Shown here in pieces: positions 51,501 to 60,831 of a stretch of 64,000 nucleotides of DNA (its first letter is position 1; each line of letters starts with the position of its first letter). The translations under genes and the position numbers were made by a program. A model generated the notes under the pieces. The model was not told the DNA's origin. It saw only the letters and a list, made by a program, of their open reading frames with translations, and made no database searches. This DNA is from Avena insularis (taxonomy: Eukaryota > Streptophyta > Magnoliopsida > Poales > Poaceae): the NCBI GenBank assembly GCA_023614405.1, contig JAJUPC010000041.1, positions 1,054,001-1,118,000 on the forward strand, in the 5' to 3' direction.

Positions 51501-52631
51501 TGAGTGAAATTGCCATGTGTGTTTGCTACAAAAGATAAGAAATGGTTTAAAGATGAGTACTACATCATCTAGGCCAATTAGAAACAAAATCCAAAGAAAA
51601 ATAAATCATATATAAAGCATATGATCAAATGGTCATTTTGACCAAATTTAACCACTAGGCCACTTTGAGTGTTCCTAGTAAAGAATTTCTAACATAAACA
51701 TTTCCATTTTTTCACCCCTTGCTAGACCAAGTAAAAGTGAACACAAGCCCACTTTACAAACTCACAGAAACTATTTTCAAATCTATTTAAAGCACAATTC
51801 AAAATTGAATCAAGTTCATGTACTAAGATCACCATTTTGCAACCACTCAAATCAATTCAATTAGGCAAACCCAAGCAACCATAGACACTCAAGCATGTGA
51901 CAAACACACTCACCAAATTTCATTCAAAAATTTCAAACTTAAGTTCATGCCGCCTTTTGGTCAAACACATTGCAGACACAGATTAAACCCTGCCTAACTC
52001 CACTGTTTGGAGCAGTGATCACTCGACCATTTGCCCCCAATTCACTCACCTGTCTCCCCCAGCACCTAGCAAAGCAGTGGATAGCCTCCCCCCTTTGCCG
52101 TTGCGCCAGTGCAGCACCGCCCGAAGCTTGCCACGCCGGCCAACCATGGATAGCTCGCCACAGACCACGCCCCCCTCGTCCATGATGTCCAGGAGGCAGG
52201 CCACCGTCCACCGCCACCCCCTGTCCAGCCCTCGACTGAAGGCAAACCATGGGCCACCAAAAAACCGCCGCTCCTACTTTCTCTGTGCCATGCCGAGAGC
52301 ATGCCAGAGTGCCGCAGCCGACCAGAGCGCACACGACGCGGCTCGCTCCCTCCATGCATGCACACACTCGCCATGACCATAGCTTGCTCCCAGACATCCC
52401 CGTTCGCCATCTCGCGACCCGTAGCCCTCGTGCGCCATATCGAACGCCGCCAGTTCCGTGCAGAGCATCGCCCGCGCCAGACCATTCTCGACCGCCTCGT
52501 GCAGTACCTTTAAGCCCGTGACGACCGCCAGGAAACACCGCGTCGCCCCCTATCCTCAGCCACACCAATAGCTCGTTGTACCGCCGTCACCGGAGGAGCC
52601 AACCCATGCCGCAATGCCCCTCTCGCCGGTG

Positions 52632-52639
52632 TATAAATA
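52632..52639 (+). promoter_or_regulatory. TATA box of the 5' LTR
   Basis: GTATAAATAGAGGCCCCCTC sits at the end of the GC-rich block and is followed by the leader CCGCCTCAATTC, which is also present after the TATA box of the second LTR (58,646). Confidence 0.65.
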
Positions 52640-54669
52640 GAGGCCCCCTCCGCCTCAATTCACCACACTATCTCACTCCCCACTCCTCCCAGAACCTCCC
52701 ATACCTCTCCCTAGAGAAAGGCGAGCACCGCATCGCCAGAATTTAGCCGGAGCCCGCCGCTGTAGAATAAGAAGGGAGCCATTGCTTGGAGCCGCCCCAG
52801 GAGACGTCGTGACCACCGTTCGAACCACCGTCGTCTACCACGTCGTTCGCCCCCATCGCCGACCCTAGCTGGAGCCCGGGTGAGCCTCACACGACCTCCA
52901 CCGCCGCGTTAGGGTTTAGTCCTCGCCGGAGCTGTTTGACGTAGGAGATGAACCTCAGCTGTTAGATCACATTCTAATCGTAGGGCTCAGATTGAAACAT
53001 ATCGTTTTGGGTTAGGTGAGCCACTAACTAGTGGGACCCCCCCTGTCAGTAGCCCGTTGCGCCAGCGCAGTGCAGCTGGGCCAGCCCATTTGCTTTCCCG
53101 CGCAGAGCCTAGTGATTCAAATAATTCTTTTCCATTTTAGTTGAAACCAGATTCTGTCAGTAGATTCAAAAATTAATTCAAAGAGATTCACTGAACCAAA
53201 TTGCATGATTCCAATATTGTTAGAAAGATATTCAAAATATCTATCCATGCCCATTGGATTCAAACCATTTGGAGTTAGAGATCACCTATAGTAAAAATAA
53301 CAGGACAAAGACTTTTCCAACTTCAAACATTTTTCAAAAATCAACCATAAATGCATTTGAGTTGATTCCAACTCTCAAAAATCACATTTGACAACACCTA
53401 TCTGAATATATAAAAATCACATTTGAGTTTACAGGCAGGGACATTGGACTAGTACCAAAAGAATGCTATATAGGAATTTCTAGTCACTTTAATTCTATTA
53501 AATGATAATCTTAAACTTTATAAAATATGACCACCACTTTAAATCACATTCCAATGTATTAGAATATGTGGTGATGACATGTGTCAACATGATCCCATAT
53601 TTTAATTAGAGAATATTAAATCTTAAGTTTTTCAATGAGTAGAAATTACTTTTCTAAAATAAGATAAACAAGATTAAGTCTTTATTTCATGTGATGTTTG
53701 TGATGATGCTAGATCATCAAATGTGAGCCTTAGTGTGCTAAATAGAAGTAGTTAAGTATTGTTTGGTGATTGTGTACCTCGTATTCATTTATAGACGATA
53801 GTACCGACCCGAGATACGAGGAGGAGGAGTACTACCAAGAAGAAGAAGAAAACTTCAACCACTACACTACTCAAGGCAAGCTAACACTTGAAAGTATTAT
53901 ACCTATGCAAGCCATCCTTGCAAGATAACCTATGCAAGATGCATTAGGCATGCTTTGGTTATACAACTTTGATTATACCAATCCCAAGTTTTACTTACAA
54001 GCTTTATTCTTTTACTTTACCAAAGGTCTTTACTTTTAGTTAGTGCTTTGTGAGTATTGGAACAATAGTATAGATACCATAAAGAGTATAAAACTAGGCC
54101 TAACTAGTTATACTTAGATGTCATCAAAAGGCATAACACTAGAGTTGGATAGTTACACTTGATTAGCACCCTCATTAGTGAATACCCTCAACCTTAGTGG
54201 CTAGTGCTAAGCATAAAAGTTGATCATTTTAGATGGGAACACTTGGTGAAAATGATTATGAAAACCTTGGAATGATGACTCATTCTATTGAAATGTTTTG
54301 ACATGTGTTGAGAAACACAAAAGGATTTGATGATGAAAATGTTGAGGCATGAGCCTTATCCCTTTTATAAAAACTGATGGTTGGGTTCGGATGCGATACC
54401 ATTCCAATTTTACCGTACAACCACAATACCTGAACTGGGTAGGGCTTAACTGGAAGTTTATATGCCTTAGTATGGGTTCCCTCGCGGAAAGAGGTTGAGC
54501 TGAGGCTACCTCATGAGTGTGAATGTCCACCTATGCAGTGCCAGGATGGCAGATGGCCATGGCTGGGAGGCCAAGCTCATAGGGGAGGTGCCTATACTAG
54601 AGTGTGTAATTGAAAGTTTATGATTGATTATCTGCATACTAAGTATGATGATTCAGGGTTATCCCTGAC

Positions 54670-54755
54670 GAATGTATCGAATTTTGTGGTGAAAGTGTAC
54701 CACCTCTGTAGAGCGTCAAACTATTCGAATAGCCGCGTTCGCGGTCATGGACAGT
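54670..54755 (+). other. Conserved Gypsy LTR block
   Basis: Contains GAATGTATCGAATTTTGTGG, GTGTACCACCTCTGTAGAG and CTATTCGAATAGCCGCG, followed by GGTCATGGACAG. It matches 60,621-60,706 closely and 48,418-48,505 on the other strand. Confidence 0.7.
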
Positions 54756-54998
54756 TGGAGTGGCCATACTGTTCCGTCGTCAGATGTTTTCAAAAGGACT
54801 TGTGAGTTGAACTGTGACTTTGACTTGACCACAACAGGGTTGTGGACATGAAAACTAGGTCCCCACTTAAGTGATTTAGAGCATTAACTTAGTTTTCTTT
54901 ACTTCTAAACTCAGTATTAGATAAACCTAGCTTTTTGCAAATAAACCTAGAGCTTAAGATTCCTACTAGAACTACCATACTTGTTAGTGATAGTTTGC

Positions 54999-55017
54999 GA
55001 GTACTTAAAGAGTACTC
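54999..55017 (+). other. LTR hairpin, 7 bp stem
   Basis: GAGTACT (54,999-55,005) and AGTACTC (55,011-55,017) pair around 5 bases and are followed by ATGGCTTTGTCCCGGGTTAT, the same context as in the other two hairpins. It lies about 245 bp past the conserved block. Confidence 0.65.
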
Positions 55018-55349
55018 ATGGCTTTGTCCCGGGTTATTCCCGTGGCCAGACTATGAGGAGGACTAACAGGATGATGGATAGCAGGAGCTCTACGACAAGT
55101 AGGATCATCTCCCATCATCAGCATTGCCTTTGACTCTGAAGATGGAGCCCCTACTACGTTTATTTTTCGCTACTTGATTTGTATTAAGACTGGACCATGA
55201 GATCCTTTATTTGTAAGACCTTATTATGGTTTGTAATGGATGATGTATTGTGGTACCAATTCTGTTATGTCTCACAAAAATGGTAATCCTAGGATTGCAA
55301 GGTATGGCATAACAGGCATCTGGGATTAAAAATTCAGGTGTTGACAAGT

Positions 55350-55361
55350 TGGTATCAGAGC
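55350..55361 (+). other. Primer binding site, tRNA-iMet
   Basis: TGGTATCAGAGCCAGG begins three bases after the LTR end and matches the plant initiator Met tRNA 3' end complement. It sets the end of the 5' LTR. Confidence 0.9.
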
Positions 55362-55486
55362 CAGGTTAACTATAGGAGACCCTAGTTAGAATGGATGTCT
55401 AAACAAAAACTTAGTTTTAAAACAAAAGAAGTGAGTATTTATGAAAACCTATTCCCACTCTTATCCTTGATTCTTTCAAAAACAAG

Positions 55487-55867
55487 TCACGTTCCCGTCC
55501 AATCTATCCCAATCGTAGCGGAGGACACGTGAAGTACGGAGGAAACCACAACAACAACCCTGACTACTCCAACAACTTCAATCGTGCACCGCCGAAGTCC
55601 AACAACAACAACAACAACAATACTGCCCCAAGGACTGGAAGTAATGCCGTGCCTGTTGCAGCCAAAGACAAGTCCCAGATTACTTGTTTTGATTATGGAG
55701 TCAAGGGTCACTACTCCAACGAGTGTCCCAAGAAGCTTGCAGCCACCACCAATGTGAATGCCCCAGCTCAGCAGCAACGCCGTGTTCAGCCTGTAAGGAG
55801 ATTTGCCCCAGGGAACTCGCTTAACTGCAATGGCCGTCTGTTCCACATGAATGCTGAAGAAGCTTAG
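55487..55867 (+). pseudogene. Gag C-terminal remnant with damaged zinc knuckle
   Basis: The frame gives an Asn-rich linker (AAC repeats at about 55,600) and then CFDYGVKGHYSNECPKK. In the CCHC knuckle the second Cys is Tyr, explained by a single base change. Only about 130 bases separate the primer site from this region, so the roughly 1 kb capsid-encoding part of gag is deleted. The frame ends in TAG at 55,865-55,867 after MNAEEA, again explained by a C-to-T change, just before protease. The product, if made, could not form a normal particle. Confidence 0.8.
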
Positions 55868-56926
55868 GAAGCACCAGATGTCGTGTTGTTTGATTCTGGA
55901 GCATCACACTCGTTTGTTACAGAAGAATTTGCATGCACTAGTAAGATTCAACCAACAAAATTGAAGCATGTTATGATAGTTCAAATACCTAGTTCAACCA
56001 CCAAAGCTAGAAAAATTTGCAAGGTTGTTCCTATTAGGATCCATGGGATAGATTTGTATGCTAATCTAATAGTACTTGGAACCAAAGGTTTGGAAGTAGT
56101 ACTAGGAATGGATTGGATGTCGAAACATAAAGGATTAATCGACTCTTCCAAGAAATCCATAACCATGACCAGTAGCACTGGAGTATCAGTAGAGCATGTA
56201 TCTGAGACACTGCCCCGTCAATTCAAATGCAACAAGAGTCTAGCTCAGCCAACCCTAGACCAAGTCAGAGTAGTCTGTGAATACCCTGATGTGTTCCTAG
56301 ATGAATTGCTCGGTATGCCCCCAGATCGGGATATCGAGTTTATCATTGAGCTAATTCCGGGAGCTGGACCCATAACTCAGAGACCTTATAGTATGAACCC
56401 ATCTGAATTAGTGGAGCTGAAGAAGAAACTTGATGCTATGCTGGAGAAAGGTCTGATTCAACCAAGCGCATCGCCATGGAGATTGCCTGTTCTGTTTGTG
56501 GATAAGAAAGATGGAGGTAAATGTTTGTGCACGGATTACCGGAAGCTGAATGATGTCACCATCAAAAACAAGTACCCACTGCCGAAGATAGAGGATATGT
56601 TTGACCAGTTGACTAGTTCTAGAGTGTTTTCTAAGATTGATCTTAGAATTGGTTATCATCAACTCAAGATTCGTGCAATGGATATTCCAAAGACCGCCTT
56701 TACCACCAGATATGGATTGTATGAGTATAATGTCATGTCTTTTGGATTAACCAATGCCCCCGCTTATTTCTTGGATAAGTTTGTCATTGTTTTTATCGAT
56801 GATATTCTAATCTATTCCAAGTCAGAAGAAGACCATGAGCTACACATGAGAACCATCCTTGAAATCCTTAGACAACATCATTTGTATGCCAAGTTTAGCA
56901 AATGTGAGTTCTGGTTAAAGGAGTAG
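55868..56926 (+). pseudogene. Protease-reverse transcriptase, with internal deletion
   Basis: Protease starts [10 protein letters not shown] (residue 2 of a 347-codon frame, Ser replacing Thr in DTG, common in plant Gypsy). EVVLGMDW is near 71 and RT begins near 210 with [21 protein letters not shown] continues with [13 protein letters not shown] and [14 protein letters not shown]. At residues 295-297 AYF joins LDKF directly: 11 residues present in the RT at 7.3-8.0 kb are missing in frame, just before the catalytic FIDDIL (305). The frame ends at TAG 56,924-56,926 through a one-base deletion after EFWLKE. Protease seems shortened at its N-terminus too. Confidence 0.88.
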
Positions 56927-57389
56927 GATTCCTAGGACATATCGTGTCGGCAGGAGGAGTTGCTGTCGATCCCGCCAAGATCAAAGATGTTGAAGAATGG
57001 AAAGCCCCAACCACTCAAACCCAAGTCCGTGCATTTCTCGGATTAGCGGGATATTACCGCAAGTTTTTTGAAGGATTTTCGAGCATCGCAAGACTGATGG
57101 CCCAACTGTTTAAGAAAGATAAGAAGTTCGAATGGACGGATAAATGTGAAGCAAGTTTTCAAGAGCTCAAGAGGAGATTTATTTCAGCCCCAATTCTGAT
57201 TATGCCGGATATCAAGAAGCATTTTGATGTGTATTGTGATGCATCCAAGATTGGTCTCGGATGTGTGTTGATGCAAGAAGGCAAAGTCATAGCATATCTG
57301 TCCCGACAACTGAAGCAGCATGAGCAAAACTACCCTACCCATGACCTTGAACTAGCAGCCATAGTTTTAGCATTAAAGACATGGCGTCA
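56927..57389 (+). pseudogene. RT thumb and truncated RNase H
   Basis: After the frameshift the reading resumes in another frame with [18 protein letters not shown] and [17 protein letters not shown] (RT connection). RNase H follows: [38 protein letters not shown] and [11 protein letters not shown]. At 57,390 the frame runs into the first base of an LTR, so the second half of RNase H and all of integrase are missing. The visible 55 extra bases of open frame are LTR sequence, not protein. Confidence 0.88.
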
Positions 57390-58645
57390 TGTAACATCCC
57401 AAAACTATAATCAAGGTTATAAAAGTTCAAATCACCCAATTTAGGGTTAACAAAAACTTTTATTAATAAAATTATTATGAATGCATGTGTATGTTGCATT
57501 AGTGTAGAATTGTTTAAAATTGCCATGCTTGATTGTTCTAAATGTTGTGAAATGGTTTAAAGGTGAATGCCACATCATCTATACCATTTACAAACAAAAT
57601 CCAAATAAAAAGAAATCAAATAAGACTAAATAAGGCAAATGGTCATTTTGACCAAAGTTAACCACTAGGCCACTTTGAGTGTTCCTAGAAGAAAATTTCT
57701 AACAGAAACTTTTCTAGTTCTTTTCACCCCTTGCTAGACCAAGTAAAAGTGAACCCAAGCCCACTTACAAACCTGCAGAAACTATTTTCAAATTCAAATG
57801 AGAGACATTTGGAAATGGAATTAAGTTCATATGTATAGATGGACATTTCTCAAAAACCAACCAAACCAGTTCCCCTTGCCAATCCCAAGCAATCATAGAT
57901 AACCAAGCATAAGTGTAGATCACTCACCAAAATTGAGACAAAAATTCAAATTTAAATCTCATGCGGGCATTGTGTCGAACATTTGGTGAGCACAGAAATA
58001 GCTGCCAAACTTTTACTGTTTTTGATCAATGCTTTTTCTACCTTTTATCGCCAAAACTTGTCCCTGGTCTCCCCCAGTCCCAACCAGCACCATAGAACCA
58101 CTCCCCCTTGTTGTTTGCACTAGTGCCGAGCCACCCCGCGCACACCCATGCCGGTTGACCATGGACCGCTCACCCCGGACCGCCCCGAGCTCGCCCATGA
58201 TGTCTAGGAGGTAGCTGTGACCACACCGCTGCCCCGTGTCCACTCCCCGAGCGAGGCCAAGCCGTGGACCACCACAGCAACGCCGCACCCAGAGTGTCTG
58301 TGCCATGTCGAGCATTCGCCAGAGCGCCGCGCCCGACCAGCCTGCACACGCCACGCCTCGACCTCACCCCGCGCCCACTGCTTCGCCATGACCCTAGCAC
58401 CCGCCTAGACATCCCCGTTCACCACCGCTTGACCCGTAGCCACCGTGCGCCGCATCGAACACCGCCTCTGCCGTGCAGAGCACCGCCCGCTCCCGACCAA
58501 ATGCGACTGCCCTATGCCTTGAATTTAAGCCATAGAGGACCGCCAAGAGACCATGCACCGTCCCCTACCTCCAGCCGCGCTGCTAGCTGCCTGTAGCGTC
58601 GCCACCGACGAGCCGTGCCCATGCCGCTCGGTCCCCTCATTGAAC

Positions 58646-58653
58646 TATAAAAG
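58646..58653 (+). promoter_or_regulatory. TATA box of the second LTR
   Basis: CTATAAAAGGAGGCCCTCTC occupies the place of the TATA box at 52,632 in the first LTR and is followed by the same leader start. Confidence 0.6.
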
Positions 58654-60620
58654 GAGGCCCTCTCCGCCTCAATTCTGCACACCGCTCAACTCCCCTCTCA
58701 CCACTGATCCTCCAACACTCTCCCCGGAGCAAGGCAAGCCTTAGTCTGCCGGAATTTCGCCGGAGTTCAGCGCTGCAGAAGAGAAGAGGCGCCGTCGATT
58801 GGAGCCGCCCCAAGAGCTGCCGCAACCGTGCCTCGAACCTCCATCGTCTACCATGTTGTTCGCCCCCATCGCCGACCTTAGGTGGACCCCAGGTGAGCCA
58901 CAACGCACCCCCACCGTGCCGCTAGGTTTCGTTCTCGCCGACGAGCTGTTCACCAGGGACGACAAGCCTCAGCCGTTAGATTAGGTTCTAATCATAGCGC
59001 CCAGATCGCTGGTACCGCGTAATGTAACAACGCTGACGGGACCGCCTGTCGACAACCCTGCGCGCCACCGTAGTCTTGTTGGAGACGGCCCATTTCCTTT
59101 CCCGCGCTAGCCCACTGATTCAAATTATATTTTTCCATTTAAATTGAAATCCTATTCTGTCCACTTATTCAAAAATCAATTCAGAGAGTTTCACTTAACC
59201 AAAATGCATGATTTAATCTTGTTAGAAAGATAATTAAAATATCTATCCAAGCCCGTTGGATTTAACTCAATTGGATTTAGAGATCCATATAGCAAAAATA
59301 ATAAGACATAGACTTTTCTACATTCAATTTTTTTTTCAAAAATCAACCATAATAGCTTTTGAGTTGATTCCAACTCTCAAAAATCACATTTTACAATACC
59401 TATCTGATTATGTAATAATATTTAGGTTTGCATGCGGTGACTTTGGACTAGTACCAAAAAATAATGCTATATAGGCATTTCTAGTCATTTTAAATCATTT
59501 AAATGATAATCTTAAACTTTATAAAATGTGACCAGCCCTTTAAATCACATTCCCATGTATTAGAATATGTGGTGATGACATGTGTCCACATGATCCCATA
59601 TTTTAACTGGAGAATATTAAATCTTAATTAATTTCAATGAGTAGAAATTACTTTTCTCAAATAAAATAAATAAAAATAGTTCTTTAAATCTTGTGATGAT
59701 TGTGATGATAGTAGATCATCAAGTGTGTGTCTTAGTGTGCTAAATAGACTAGTTAAGTATTATTTGGTGATTGTGTATCCCGTATTCATTTATAGACGAT
59801 AGTACCGACCAAGTCTATGAGGAGGAGGAGTTCTACCCCGAAGAAGATGAGGAGAACTTCAATCACTACACCAATCAAGGCAAGCTATTATTGGCAAGAT
59901 AATACTTGCAAGTTTCTTAACTATGCAACCTTTAACCTAAGCAAGATGCATTAGGCATGCTTTGGTTATAGCCTTTGATTTATACCCATCCCAAGTTGTA
60001 CTTGCAAGCTTTACTTTTGCTTCACCAAAGTTTCTTTACTTTTAGTAATGCTTTGTGAGATTTTGGAAAGTAGTATAGCTAGCATAAAGAGTATAAAACT
60101 AGGCCTATACTAGATGTCATTCGATGGCATGAGATTGAGATTAGCATCCCTCATTAGTGAACACTCTTAACCTTAGTGGCTAGTGCTAAGCATAAAACTT
60201 GGTGAAAATGATTATGAAAACCTTGGAATGATGCTTCATTCTATTGAGATGTTTTGACATGTGTTGAGAAACACAAATGGTTTATGATGATGAAAAATGT
60301 TGAGGCATGATCCTAGCCCTTTATAAAAACTGATGGTTGCATTCGGATGCGATACCATTCCAATTTTACCGTACAACCACAATACTGAATTGGGTAAGGC
60401 TTAGCCAGAAGTTTATATGCATTATTATGGGTTCCCTCGCGGAAGAGGTTTGAGCTGAGGCTACCTCTTCATGATGTCCACCTATGCAGTGCCCAAGATG
60501 GCAGATGGCCATGGCTGGGAGGCCAAGCTCATAGGAGAGGTGCTTATACTAGAGTGTGTAAAGGAAAGGTTATGATTGATTATCCACATACTAAGTATGA
60601 TGATTCAGGGTTATCCCTGA

Positions 60621-60706
60621 CGGATGTATTGAATTTTGTGGTGAAAGTGTACCACCTCTGTAGAGTGTCAAACTATTCGAATAGCCGCGTCTGCGGTCAT
60701 GGACAG
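60621..60706 (+). other. Conserved Gypsy LTR block
   Basis: GGATGTATTGAATTTTGTGG, GTGTACCACCTCTGTAGAG and CTATTCGAATAGCCGCG match 54,670-54,755 almost base for base, much better than the neighbouring promoter parts of these two LTRs match each other. Confidence 0.7.
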
Positions 60707-60831
60707 TTGGAGTGGCCATACTGTTCCGTGGTCAGATGTTTTCAAAATAACTTGTGAAGTGAATTATGACTTTGACTTGACCACAACAGGGTTGTGACTA
60801 TGAAAACTAAATTCCCACTTAGGTGAGTTAG

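Larger units (their letters stand above)
51378..55346 (+). repeat. 5' LTR of the + strand Gypsy
   Basis: Starts TGTAACACCCCAAAAATATT and ends GGTGTTGACA, 3,969 bp. It has an AT-rich first part, a GC-rich block at about 52,010-52,920 with a TATA box at 52,632, a long AT-rich region, a conserved block (54,670-54,755) and a hairpin (54,999-55,017). The primer site follows three bases after its end. A second LTR of the same family at 57,390 aligns along its length but is visibly diverged, especially in the GC-rich part. Confidence 0.88.
51378..57389 (+). mobile_element. Gypsy element, internally deleted, interrupted in RNase H
   Basis: The order is 5' LTR (51,378-55,346), primer site (55,350), remnant gag, protease, RT and partial RNase H. 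The internal part is only about 2.0 kb because most of gag is missing, and the reading stops inside RNase H at 57,389, where a second LTR begins at its exact first base. Integrase and polypurine tract are not present in the window. RT and RNase H resemble the minus-strand chromovirus, so the element is also Gypsy, probably of the same broad clade. Confidence 0.85.
57390..60831 (+). repeat. Second LTR of the same Gypsy family, 3' truncated
   Basis: Starts TGTAACATCCCAAAACTATA, exactly an LTR terminus, inside the RNase H frame. It follows the 5' LTR at 51,378 through the same landmarks: leader CCGCCTCAATTC near 58,663, the conserved block and GACCACAACAGGGTTGTG near 60,780. At 60,831-60,832 it switches to satellite units, so the last roughly 460 bp, including the hairpin, is absent. 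Divergence from the first LTR argues that it belongs to a different insertion. A TATA box is at 58,646. Confidence 0.88.

Noticed and set aside
51945..52568. 207-codon minus-strand ORF and overlapping ORFs in the GC-rich LTR part
   Set aside because: Long frames on both strands are expected in GC-rich DNA. The region is the promoter part of an LTR, the sister LTR at 58.0-58.6 kb does not keep the same frame, and no domain is recognisable.
51378..60831. One element with 5' and 3' LTRs flanking a short internal region
   Set aside because: The internal region lacks a polypurine tract and integrase, the second LTR starts precisely inside the RNase H frame, and the two LTRs are clearly diverged. 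Nested insertion explains this better.
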